Shown here: piece after piece, positions 45,101-54,535 of the stretch
How the letters are laid out: each line of letters starts with the position of its first letter
Numbering within the stretch: the first letter of the stretch is position 1
DNA from: Rebecca billardiae RCC1528
Taxonomy: Eukaryota; Haptophyta
DNA: 64,000 bases
Direction: 5' to 3'
Assembly (NCBI GenBank): GCA_965240325.2
Contig: OZ251222.1
Location: forward strand, 1,488,001-1,552,000
The notes under the pieces: generated by a model
Database searches by the model: none
What the model was told of the DNA's origin: nothing
What the model saw: only the letters and a program-made list of their open reading frames with translations
Program-made: the position numbers and the translations under genes

Positions 45101-46821
45101 AGGACAAGCACCTCTTCGCCTCGGCGCAGGACGAGTTCTTCACGGAGCTCGAGCGCCAGATGCTCACCTTCCACGTCGTCGAAGGCGACGCACGCGAGAA
45201 CGGCGCCGGGCTCGACCTCGACCGCCTCGTGGTCGAGGGCGTGATCACTGACTACATCTCGCTGCCCGCGGGCGCGTACGTGAAGCGGCTGCGCACCTCG
45301 TGGATCAGGACGTTCGGCTCGCCGCCGATCGACGACATCCGCGACTACCTGGGCGAGCGCGTCGCGTTCTACTTCGCGTGGGTGACCACGTACACGGCGT
45401 GGCTCGGCGGGCTCGCGCTCGTGAGCCTGGCCGTGCAGATCTACGCGTGGGTGACGTCCATCGACAACGTGCTGCTGCCCGTGTACTGCGTCGTGGTGTG
45501 CGTGTGGTGCACGCTCTTCCTCGAGTGGTGGAAGCGGCGCAACGCCGAGCTGGCGTACATTTGGGACAGCGAGCACGTGTCTGACTTTGAGCCTCTGCGC
45601 CCCGAGTTCATCGCCAAGGAGGGGCTCGAGCGTCGGCGCGGCCTGTACACGGCCCAGGGCTTTGTGGAAATCGACGACGACCCCGGCGTGCAGCAGGTCC
45701 CCTACTTCTCGGAGGATCTGCGGAGGGCCATCATGGCATGCAACTCGATGTTCACCTTGATGCTCGGCTTCTTCGTGGTCACGAGCGTGATCGGCATCTT
45801 TGCTTTCAAGGTCTTCCTCGCCGCATCCGCGGAGCAGACGTGGTGGAGCGCCAACGCCGTCAATGTCGCGGCGTTCCTGAACACCGTCTTCATCACGATC
45901 ATGAACTATGTGTGGGCATGGGTGTCGATCAAGCTGAACGACATGGAGGTGCATCGCTCGGACGATGACTACGAGAACGCGCTGATCGTCAAGACGTTCG
46001 CCTTCCAGTTCATCAACTCGTACATCGCTCTCTTCTACCTCGCGTTCATCGCTGGCGCCGAGCTCAACCTGTTTGGCCTGCGCGAGGAGGGCACGGGCGA
46101 GCCACTGCACGACTCGTGCCCGCCCGCCGGCGACGACGGGCAGCCGGACTGCATGCTTGCGATGTACTCGCAGATGCAGATGATCATCCTGGTCAAGCAG
46201 GGCTCGCGCCACGTGCAGGCGCTCCTCCCGCTCCTCTACCGCTGGTACATGGCTCGGCGCGCGAACATGGCGATCGAGGTGGAGGACCGCACGCTCACGC
46301 AGCGCATCGAGCACGAGCTGTCACTGCCCGAGTACGCGGGCACGTTCGTCGAGTACAACGAGATGATCCTGCAGTTCGGGTACATGACGATGTTCGCGGT
46401 GGCGTACCCGTTCGGGGCTGTGATCTGCTTCCTGAACAACGTGCTCGAGCGCCAGACGGACGCGATCAAGGTGCTGCTCCTCTGCCGCCGCCCGCGCGCG
46501 ATGCGCGCCAACTCGATTGGCGTCTGGGAGTCGATCCTGCACTTCATCTCGATCCTCGCGGTCTTCACGAACTGCCTCGTCATGTACCTCTCGTCGAAAT
46601 CCTTGCGACGCGATTTCCGTCTGAATGCCACCGGCGTTGTGATGGTGAGTCTCGCGGTCGAGCACGCGCTCTTCCTCTTCAAGTTTGGCCTGAGCCAGCT
46701 TATCCCCGACACGCCATTCTGGGTGACGAAGGAGCGCGCGCGCACGGCTTGGCGTGTGAACGAGTTGGAGCTCGTGGCCGCATCAGCACAGCCCACGGCA
46801 TCGGCTCCAGCAGAGGCCTGA
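42135..46821 (+). CDS. Double anoctamin (TMEM16) in one polypeptide
   Basis: TMEM16 proteins are Ca2+-gated scramblases or anion channels that work as dimers. Exons 42135-44528, 44687-44801, 44933-46821; introns 158 (GTGAGG) and 131 bp (GTGCGT); all phases fit and give 1465 aa. Unit 1 is residues 1-798, unit 2 is 799-1465. Each has the cytosolic dimer-type N-domain (VVDLVLVVPRG; VVLVFKAVEDD), YISLPAGAYVKRLRTSWIRT, DDIRDYLGERVAFYFAW and KTFAFQFINSYIALFYLAF. Each also has the TM7-8 Ca2+ residues EYNEM (E610, E613; E1310, E1313) and NNVLERQTDAIK (E642, D646; E1342, D1346). By motif alignment, the TM6 Asn/Glu of mouse TMEM16A appear replaced. Unit 2 has no plausible start of its own before the exon DEPDVVLVFKAVEDD, which joins unit 1 only by splicing. 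Long stretches are almost identical between units. Alternative: two genes, if an unseen promoter lies in intron 1. Confidence 0.85.
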
Positions 46822-47119
46822 CGCAGGCCTGCCACGACCATAGCCAAGGTGAGGTCGTCGGACCGGTTACGGTCGCAACTTCGACCGGTGATCCTGCTGG
46901 ATTCCTGGTCGGTCATTACTCATTCACGTCATTGGTACTGCCGTAGTCTTAGAAGTGAGTAAGTAAATTATATATATATTATATATATATTATAATATAT
47001 TATAATATAGTTACTAAGTTGCGCGCGTGTCAGTGTCGTTAAATCATAGAATGAGTCAGTGCCTTCCGCTTATATATTGATGCGATGATGCTTATAATAC
47101 GACTACTGCTAATGCCAGG
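46822..47119. other. Convergent intergenic space with TA-rich tract and dispersed motif
   Basis: TATA/TTATAATATA tract at 46968-47009, then GTGTCGTTAAATCATAGAAT at 47033-47052, the dispersed motif also seen at 35764, 36168 and 53931. Confidence 0.6.
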
Positions 47120-49792
47120 CTAGCCGCAGTCGTCGTCGTCATCATCATCGAAGAGCCTCTCCAGCACATCGAAGACCGAGCCGCGAATGTCAGTCGTCGC
47201 CGTGCACTTTTTGTCCTCACCGCTCCTGCCCCACGCCGCTCTTGGCACTGCGCCGGGACGATCGGCTATGGCGTTCGCGTCCAAATCTGCGCTGCTGCCG
47301 AGAGGCTCTGCGATGGCTTCATCACGATTCGCCACGCCCGTATGAGCGCCTGCCGGCGGCGCCGCATCCGCACCCGTTGCGCGCTTCGGCGCCGTGTCGA
47401 GCGTGGCGCAAACGCCCTGCGAGGGTGCGCGCGTGGAGGGCGGTGCTGGCACAGCCTCCGCGGGGCCGAGTGGCACCGCCCGCAGCGGGCTCCGGGGGTG
47501 GTCAGCGCTTGTCACAGGGCGCTCAGCATGCGCTCCTCGAGACTCGGGCACCGTCGGGTGTGGATGCCGGCTCAGCGGAGCTCGCTCGAGCGTGGAGCCA
47601 GTGCCGGTGCGACTTGCTCGAGCGCGCTTCGCATCGCGCTGCTGCTGCTCGTGCCGGTGCACAGCGACGGTCGCAAAGCGCAGCAGGAAGTCTCCGGTGA
47701 GAGCGGCCGGAACCTCCGGCTCACTGCCGGCGGCTGCGCCCTGGCGCGCGGCCCGCTTGCTCGCCTGCTGCGTCAGCGCTGCGGCACTGGTGACGAGCGT
47801 GCCCACGTCAGATGCACCGCTGGCGCGGACTCGCGCGGCTTGGCCGCCGCGCGGTGAGAGCCGATCGCCTGCCCGGCCGCTCGAGGCCGGCGCCCTCCCA
47901 GCCGCCGCGCGCGCGGTCTTCGTGGGCCCGCCCCCCCCGTCGCTGGGATCGGCGTCCAGGTCGATCACCTCGGCTGGTGCAGCCGCTCGCTTCCGCTTGC
48001 TGCCGGGCTGCCGCTTGGGGGCTGCGGCCGTCGCGTTTGATGCGGCGGTCTCGCCGCCTGTGCCTCTCGCAGCACTCGCCTGCCACGGCGTCTTGCGTGC
48101 GCGCACGGCCGGGGCGCCGGGCCGTGTGCCAGGGCCGAGGGGCGCTTCCTCGGGCGCCGAGGCCACGCGAGAGGGCGCGGCTAGCACGGCTCGTGCGGCT
48201 GGCGCGGTGGGCCCGCTGGCTGTGCAGGACGCGGCCTCCGGTGCCCCCGCCGCCGCCGCGCTCGAATCCTGCTGACGAAGCAGCAGCCCTGCGCCCGCAG
48301 CCGTGAACGAGCGCGGCGACCGCGCCCTCGCCAGGAGCAGCATGCAGACGTGCTTGCACGAAACGCCCGCCTTCTTCGCGCCCCCCGCCCACGGGCAAGA
48401 GCATTGCGAGCAAAGGACCGAGCCGCGGTCTGCCGCCAGTTGCGCCTGCGTCGAGTAGAGCTCCTCGCCGCCGCCCTTGTACCTGAAGCCGTACACGTCC
48501 CCGTCCGCTGCGTGGTCCGACATGCGCGCTGGGTTGAACTCGTCCTTCGCCTTTGCGAGGAGCTTGGCGCCGTCTGCGCCGCTCGCCCGGACGAGTTGAC
48601 AGACGAGCTCCTCGGACAGCGCGCCGCATGGACTCACGACGCCGTGCTCGCGCCCGTGCAAGGTCGCGCACTCGATGCGGCTGTCGGCCGGCTCGGCGAG
48701 TGCGCGACCTGTGCGCATGCGCGCGCGCGGGATCCAGGCCGGCCGAGCCCCGGCGCTCCCTGTGGCTGAGCCATCGGCAGCGGCGCGCAAAAACGCCTCC
48801 GTGCTCAGGCGCGCGAAGCCACCCGCCCACGCCTCGGCCGGCGCCTCGTCGCAACCCACGCACAAGGCCCGCTCGGGTGGCACGCCGTGCCTGCGCGCCA
48901 GGTACGCGCCCAGGTGCGCTGTGGCTGCGAGGCCTGCCCACTCGCCGCAGTCCCATTGGCGCGCGTAGTGGAGGCTCGCCGAGCCCGAGAGGGCAGCCGC
49001 CATCTGCGGGAGCCAGGCTGGCAGCGGCGCGTCCGCGGATCGCTCGCCGATCATGACCGCCACGCGAGCGGAAGCGCGCCCTCGCGCCCAGCTGGCCACC
49101 GCCTGCACGAGCAGCTGCAGCTTGCCAGCATGCGCGAGCCTCTGGACGGCATGCGCATCGATGAAGAGACCGTCGCGGCCCTCGGCCTCGCCATCGAGGA
49201 GCGCTGGGTCCAGGCCCTCGCGCACCTGCACGGGCATGCATGCGTATGCCCCACGCTGCGCATCGCCGTCGAGACCCGCGGCCTCGCCTTGCTGCGGGGC
49301 GCGATCCAAGGACTGCGCGCCGCACGAGGCCGCCAGCAGCGCGGGCGTGAGCAGCTCTGGCAGGGATTTCGCACTCAGCCCGATGTCCTTGATGCCCGAC
49401 GACATCGCGGCCGCCAGCCGGCACTCGTAGGCCCAACGAATCTGCTCCTCCCCGCCCATGGGAAGGAAGTGCATGCAGCGCACCTGCGCGTCAGGCACCG
49501 CGCGCAGAATGCAGTGGATCGTCTCCACGCGCGTCTCGGGTTCGAGGTGATTGTCGTCAAAGTAGAGCTCGCCGTCGTGCGATGCGAGCCAGCGCGCGCC
49601 CTGCTGGCGCGCCGCACGCGTTCGGAACGTGAAGTCGAGCCGGTCGCCTGGGTCGCGGAACCAGCGACGATAGCATTGCCTCATGGCCCGGTTGGCGCCA
49701 GCGCTCTCGACTTTGCGCACGATCGCCGCCGTCTTCCCAGACGATGGCGGCCCGCAGACGATAATGACGCGCTTGTTAGGCGCATCGCTCAT
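47120..49792 (-). CDS. P-loop NTPase / HAD-like / SWIM zinc-finger protein
   Basis: 890 aa from the ATG at 49792, no intron needed. Residues 8-21 carry a Walker A, RVIIVCGPPSSGKT, followed by about 110 residues resembling small P-loop kinases (GELYFDDNHLEPETRVETIH). A middle region (about 150-330; FIDAHAVQRLAHAGKLQ, VAVMIGERSADAPLPAWLP, ALCVGCDEAPAEAWAGGFAR) recalls the back half of HAD phosphatases, but I see no DxDxT/V motif. A SWIM zinc finger lies near 455-485: CSQCSCPWAGG then GVSCKHV (CxC...CxH). The last 400 residues are disordered, with KRKR, a SUMO-interaction-like VIDLD near 607, and an acidic C-terminus (DDDDDDDCG). A nucleic-acid repair or end-processing role is inference. Upstream in-frame sequence to 50236 is Arg-rich and opposite RPA43, so it was excluded. 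Confidence 0.75.
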   Translation of the reverse strand: MSDAPNKRVIIVCGPPSSGKTAAIVRKVESAGANRAMRQCYRRWFRDPGDRLDFTFRTRAARQQGARWLASHDGELYFDDNHLEPETRVETIHCILRAVPDAQVRCMHFLPMGGEEQIRWAYECRLAAAMSSGIKDIGLSAKSLPELLTPALLAASCGAQSLDRAPQQGEAAGLDGDAQRGAYACMPVQVREGLDPALLDGEAEGRDGLFIDAHAVQRLAHAGKLQLLVQAVASWARGRASARVAVMIGERSADAPLPAWLPQMAAALSGSASLHYARQWDCGEWAGLAATAHLGAYLARRHGVPPERALCVGCDEAPAEAWAGGFARLSTEAFLRAAADGSATGSAGARPAWIPRARMRTGRALAEPADSRIECATLHGREHGVVSPCGALSEELVCQLVRASGADGAKLLAKAKDEFNPARMSDHAADGDVYGFRYKGGGEELYSTQAQLAADRGSVLCSQCSCPWAGGAKKAGVSCKHVCMLLLARARSPRSFTAAGAGLLLRQQDSSAAAAGAPEAASCTASGPTAPAARAVLAAPSRVASAPEEAPLGPGTRPGAPAVRARKTPWQASAARGTGGETAASNATAAAPKRQPGSKRKRAAAPAEVIDLDADPSDGGGGPTKTARAAAGRAPASSGRAGDRLSPRGGQAARVRASGASDVGTLVTSAAALTQQASKRAARQGAAAGSEPEVPAALTGDFLLRFATVAVHRHEQQQRDAKRARASRTGTGSTLERAPLSRHPHPTVPESRGAHAERPVTSADHPRSPLRAVPLGPAEAVPAPPSTRAPSQGVCATLDTAPKRATGADAAPPAGAHTGVANRDEAIAEPLGSSADLDANAIADRPGAVPRAAWGRSGEDKKCTATTDIRGSVFDVLERLFDDDDDDDCG

Positions 49793-50005
49793 GTCCCCGG
49801 CGCTGCGGGCGACGACCTTGTGCACGATCGCCGCCTCCCGGGCCAGGGTCGGGAGGGCGGTTGGCTCGACGCGCCCTCCCGCTCGGTAAGCCGAGGACGA
49901 GGGTCCGGGGCGCCTCCAGTATTTCGGTGTCAGCCATCGTTCGTCACGCCGCGTGGCCCGCCAGCTCGCGACCGACCACGAGGGTGTCGCGACTGGCCGC
50001 GCGTG
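49793..50005. promoter_or_regulatory. 213-bp shared promoter of the SWIM protein and RPA43
   Basis: Between divergent starts. Contains CCTCCCGGG and GGGAGGGCGG stretches and GGTCCGGGGCG (49895-49905), close to the TCCGGACG motif but not identical. Confidence 0.4.
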
Positions 50006-50900
50006 ATGCTCGAGCAAGCGCGAGTGCGACTGCCAATGCACGTTCTGCCGGGCGCCCTGGTCAACCTGGAGGGGGCACTGCGTGCGCAGCTGAACAGGTC
50101 CATCCTGAAGTGAGTGCGCGGCGCGCCACGCGCGGCATGCATCCCCAGCGCAATCTGCATGCGTGCTCCCTGCCTGAGCGGGGCGCTCCCCGCCACGGCA
50201 GGTACGTGCCCGAGCTCTCGGGTGTGCCCTTGTCATATCGTGACCTGAAGATGCCCACTCGCCTCGGTCGCATTCGCGATGATCTCCCGCACATCCACCT
50301 GACCATCGAGCTCATCGTCCTCCTGTTCAGGCCAACAGTGGGCGCCGTGCTCGGTGTGCGCGCGCCCCACTTGCGGCGCGCCTCTCGCGCTCGGTCGGTG
50401 CGCCCATCGATGCCAACGCATCGCGTGGCGCGCCCCCCATCCGGCCGACGCGGTACGCAGAGGGCGTGGTCACGCGCGTGAGCCGCGATGTCATCAACGC
50501 GCTCATCCTGAACGTTTTCACAGCGTCTGTCCATCTTCGGTCAGCTGGCACGTGCAACGCGCGGGAAGGCGATCGCATTCGTTTCACCGTGTCGAAAGTC
50601 AGTGTTGCCAACGAGCTTCTCTCCATCTCGGGCTCCGATCCGCACGTGGTCCACAGCGAAAATGCTTCGCGATCCGCCTCGCGGTCAAAGTCGCACAACA
50701 AGAGAGCCGCGGACAAGGCGGGTCTTGGAGATCGGCCCACACCAGGCAAGAACGCCTCGACGTCCAAGCACGCTGGAAGTGCGGAGCATGGGCATGCCGG
50801 GCGCGAGAAGCTGTCGCCGCCGCGCGGCAGCCACGCGGACTTGGGGACGAATGGCGGCAGCGCGGCCGCCCGCCATCCAAGTGCATCCAAGCGCGGATGA
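50006..50900 (+). CDS. RPA43: RNA polymerase I subunit RPA43 (POLR1F/TWISTNB-like)
   Basis: Three exons, 50006-50109, 50202-50353, 50461-50900; introns 92 (GTGAGT) and 107 bp; 231 aa. RPA43 forms the Pol I stalk with RPA14 and contacts the Rrn3 initiation factor, so it serves rRNA transcription in the nucleolus. The spliced protein shows the family order. LPGALVNLEGALRAQLNRSI leads in. Next comes ELSGVPLSYRDLKMPTRLGR and DDLPHIHLTIELIVLLFRP (tip domain). The OB-fold start GAVLEGVVTRVSRDVI is created by the exon 2-3 junction, followed by LNVFTASVHL and GDRIRFTVSKV. The tail is Lys/Arg/Ser-rich, typical of nucleolar proteins. The N-terminus is short compared with human or yeast; an upstream exon is possible. 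The single exons look like noise on their own and are recognised only when joined. Confidence 0.88.
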
Positions 50901-51028
50901 TCGAACCCATCACTCACACTCGACTCAGACTCAAGGAAAAAGCTAGGGACGGGGCGGGGACGATTTTCAGGGCCGGAGGAGACCGAGTTTCGACGAGTTC
51001 TTGAGATCGCGCATAGAGAGGTAGACCT

Positions 51029-51031
<3 letters not shown>

Positions 51032-51074
<43 letters not shown>

Positions 51075-51101
51075 GAGAGTCGAGAGAGAGAGAGAGAGAG
51101 A
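51032..51101. repeat. (AG)n microsatellite
   Basis: Two AG runs separated by ACGAGAGTCG. Confidence 0.95.
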
Positions 51102-53114
51102 TTCCTAAGGTCTAGGTGGGTCCCTGGCGATTTTCCAGCGGTCTTTTAAACATTTACCGGGTTTTCTGGCCTGATTTCTTTTCGCGCGGGGCGCGGCTCG
51201 GGAAAATCGCCGGGCCGCCGGCCGAGGTCCGATCTGAACGCTCCCGACGATGTCGGAGCGCCTCTCCAGCGCGACCGAGCCGCCGTGTGTCGGGTAGACT
51301 ACTGCCAACACCTATCGCGCGCTCCAGCGCTTTGCGCGTGCTCACGGATGGGATCCGTGGTCACATATCCCCCGCCTGGCACGGGCCGGCATGTTTGACT
51401 CTCGCCCGGCTAGACGCGTACAGACAACTTGAATCGATCGGCAGGTGTTCGACCCGTGCCTTCGAGCAGGGTCACTTTTCGCTACAAGCGGGTCAGGCGA
51501 CGGGAGGCATGGGTCACCATCAGGCATGTGCATACTCTTGACGCTCCCGCCATCTTGAGCAGCTCAACGCACCGTGAAGGTGACAATTGGGCTGCGCGCA
51601 AGCTGCTCGTGAGAACGCACGACAGCCAGCCCCGGGCTCTCGGGGAGCCATGTGAGCGATTGGCGACTTCCGAGAGGGCGTGTTTGGTGGGGGTTGGTAC
51701 CAATCATCGACCAGCAGGCCTAGGATGGGTGCACTGAGGACTTGGGATGCTGAGAAGCCGCCGCGATGTGCGGCGAGCACGCCGACTTGCCATCCGTGTG
51801 CACGATCTAGCGCCAGGAAGATCAGCAGGGCCTTTGACAGCGGCAGCAGGCGCTCAGCGATCCTTCCCTATGCCGAGTGTGGGCATAGTATGCGGTGCTC
51901 GAGGGTGATCGCAGGATATGGGTCCATTCTTGACAGAACGCGGTCGCGTTGACAGGCGCGGGTGCCACCCCACGCTGTTGCTCCTGCCATCGGGTGGTCC
52001 CACTCGTTCCGCTTGTGGTCTGCGAAGACTCGTACTCAGCAACTCTACGGCTAGGCGTAGTAGACCCCTCAGACGCATGTCTGATGATTGCCCGGCACGT
52101 TCTCGTCGTCACGTTGGGTGTACTTGAGCGAGCGGAAGCCGCAACGTGATGGCTAGGCCAGCAGCTCAACCATCTGACGTCTCGCCGGCCAACTGGCTGA
52201 GTGCTCTCAGCCTAGCAGCAGCGTCGGTGAACCTATCGTATTGCTGCCTGGCGAGAAGATGGTAGGAGGCATCGTCGGCGGCATGGGCTGCAGCTGCGGT
52301 AGTCATGGACTGGTGGCGGCCTCACGCGGGTGGGCATACGACGACCGGTGACACGCGGAGTACGAGCACGGAAGCCGCCGAACGCGGCAAGCTCCGGCGG
52401 TGGCGTTGGCTGATAGTCCAGCCTCGACGGCGGAGGGCTCCCGTGTGACGACGGTGGCATGCTCGGTGGCGGGCGATGGTGTGTGCCTCGGCACGCAGCC
52501 CGCCACAAACACTGCCACTCGCAGGCAGTCCGGTTGCGGCCCGGGTTGCCTGTGTCCGCGTCGCTCGGCGCCTATTCGATGACCCAACAAACGTACCCAC
52601 ATATCGGAACGAATTTGAATATATAGTGAACCGCATCCACAGTCAATATAAAGTGGGTAACACTCATACTATATACGGGTAAGTGGTTATATATGAAGTG
52701 GGTAATGTGCTCGATCTTGCTGTAGTTTGTTGGAGGTATCAGCGCACAGCATAGAGCCCCACTCTTTGCTTCATAAAATGGTTCGGTCGGGTGTCAACGG
52801 TTGTCAATAAGTAATTCCGATCGCATGTCGCCATCTAGCCACCATAACCATGAAGTAACGCTTCGCAAAATCTCTATGTGACACTACTGGCGCGGCGCGC
52901 GCGCGCTCGGCCGCGCGACGGCACGCGGAGTAGGTTTTGAGGTCGAAACTTTTGCTCCGCCCCGATGGGACGCATTTATAGCGTCGATTCTGGGTGAGAG
53001 ACAAAATCTAGGACGTCATTCTGAGTGCGCCAGAATATCGCCCCAGTTGGGAGGGACCCACCTATAAGGTCGAAAAGATCGATGACAATGATGACCGCGT
53101 CATCTGGCGGAACC

Positions 53115-53146
<32 letters not shown>

Positions 53147-53210
53147 GGTGTGTGTGTATGTGTGTGTGTGTGTGTGTGTGTGTCGGTGTGTGTGTGTATA
53201 TGTATGTATA
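53115..53210. repeat. (CA)n-ATATG-(TG)n dinucleotide palindrome
   Basis: A CA run at 53115-53142 meets ATATGG and then a TG run to about 53182 and a mixed TG/TA run to 53210. The two runs are complementary and can form a long hairpin. Confidence 0.9.
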
Positions 53211-53930
53211 TGTATGTAACTGAGAGAGCGAGCAGCATGCCAATCCGCGGAACAGATCGATGGCGGCGAATCCGAGCCATCCGAGGAACCGAACAGATCG
53301 ATGGCGGCGGAGAGCGCACCGCGCCGACGCAGCGGCAAAAATGCCGGGCAACAAGAGCTGTCAACAGCAGGCGGGCGGGCGGGCGGGGCAGCTTGGAAGG
53401 CGCAGCTCGAGAGCCGCCAAGCCGCACGAGAGCGAGGCACGAAGGACCATCGTGCACAGGGCGCCTCGAAGCTGCGGGCTGCCGGAAACAGCTGCAGCCA
53501 TCAGGAAGGCGGACAGCTTGGGCGCTTCCGAGTTCGCTGCGTGAGCGAGAGCCTGCAGCTGCGAGAGGCACGCAGCAGCGTCGGTCGGCTCGGCGCCTGA
53601 TAAAAACCCAGTTTGACACCAATTGGCCGTCCTGACCGCCAGCCAACCTTGCCTATTACAGTTTATTTTTTTTAACGTGCGTAAGGCTCACGGTGGCAGT
53701 TGCCGCGCCATCCTTCACTCATCGCACGCTCTCCGAAGAGACAGACCTGGAAACTGGTTATATAGCGCCCAATAAGGCCCAGGAGCAGCGCAGCGAGTAT
53801 GTAGTTCTAGGCCGTCGTGCGCTGTGTGCACCTGTATGTAGAGCAGGCTCGAACGTCCCTCTGTGGCACGAGAAGAGGGTGGCCAAATAAATATTATTAA
53901 ATAATGCCAGCCGGACTTGAGACTCATTCT

Positions 53931-53971
53931 ATGATTTAACGACACAGGTAGGACGGCGCAGGTCTCCTGAT
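53931..53971 (-). repeat. Inverted copy of the 41-bp dispersed motif
   Basis: Reverse complement reads TCAGGAGACCTGCGCCGTCC then TACCTGTGTCGTTAAATCAT; it matches 35742-35781 with two changes seen. Confidence 0.85.
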
Positions 53972-54535
53972 TCGTCGTCGGCAGTGCCCGATCGTCGACG
54001 AAGTCGGCGCTGGTGGCAGAGCATAGCCTGAACCGCGATCGAATGGCTTGAGCGCGGCCTTGAGCTGCTGGAGCGCGATCCACCTGCGCTGCGCGGCTCG
54101 CATGGACCTGCTGTGCCCCGAGCGAGGGCGAGGGTGCAGGTCCGGATGTCAGACGGCCGTCTCAGCCGCTGGGCCCTGGCGGGTGATCCGGCGGTGATGT
54201 AGTCGTCCCCGTGTGCCCTGCGCGGCCGCGTGCGCGCTTGCCGCTCTGCTCAGCTGGCTTGCTGGCGGCGGCTGGCGCTGCTGCCGGCCGCCTGGCTCAG
54301 GCCGACTAATTTAGCAGGCAGTCACAGGTGTTGATACAGCAGCGCATTGCGCTCCCGCTAGGCGTCCTCTTAGTCTTAGACAATAATATAATTATAATCC
54401 GCCGCGTTATTACTTATAATAATACGGTGCCAAGCAATTAAACAATAATAAACCCTGCTGCCACCGATATTATATAATAATTAAACTGCGCGTAGCGACT
54501 ATGATGAGCAGGCAGCCCGCGCGGCCCCGCGCGGC

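Larger units (their letters stand above)
50901..54535. other. Gene-free interval with microsatellites and dispersed motifs
   Basis: (AG)n at 51032-51073 and 51083-51101, and a CA/TG tract at 53115-53182. The inverted 41-bp dispersed motif lies at 53931-53971. GGGGACGATTTTCAGGGC near 50955 matches a stretch near 19640. AT-rich tracts lie at 52610-52700 and 54370-54490. ORFs here show no motif. A short coding-like piece cannot be excluded. Confidence 0.5.

Noticed and set aside
44662-46821. Separate second anoctamin gene starting at 44662
   Set aside because: The first ~80 residues in that frame are intron-derived Arg/Cys-rich text; proper splice sites place the real N-domain exon at 44687-44801 in frame with unit 1.
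49793-50236. N-terminal extension of the P-loop/SWIM protein
   Set aside because: Arg-rich, antisense to RPA43 exons 1-2, no similarity; the ATG at 49792 sits just before the Walker A strand.
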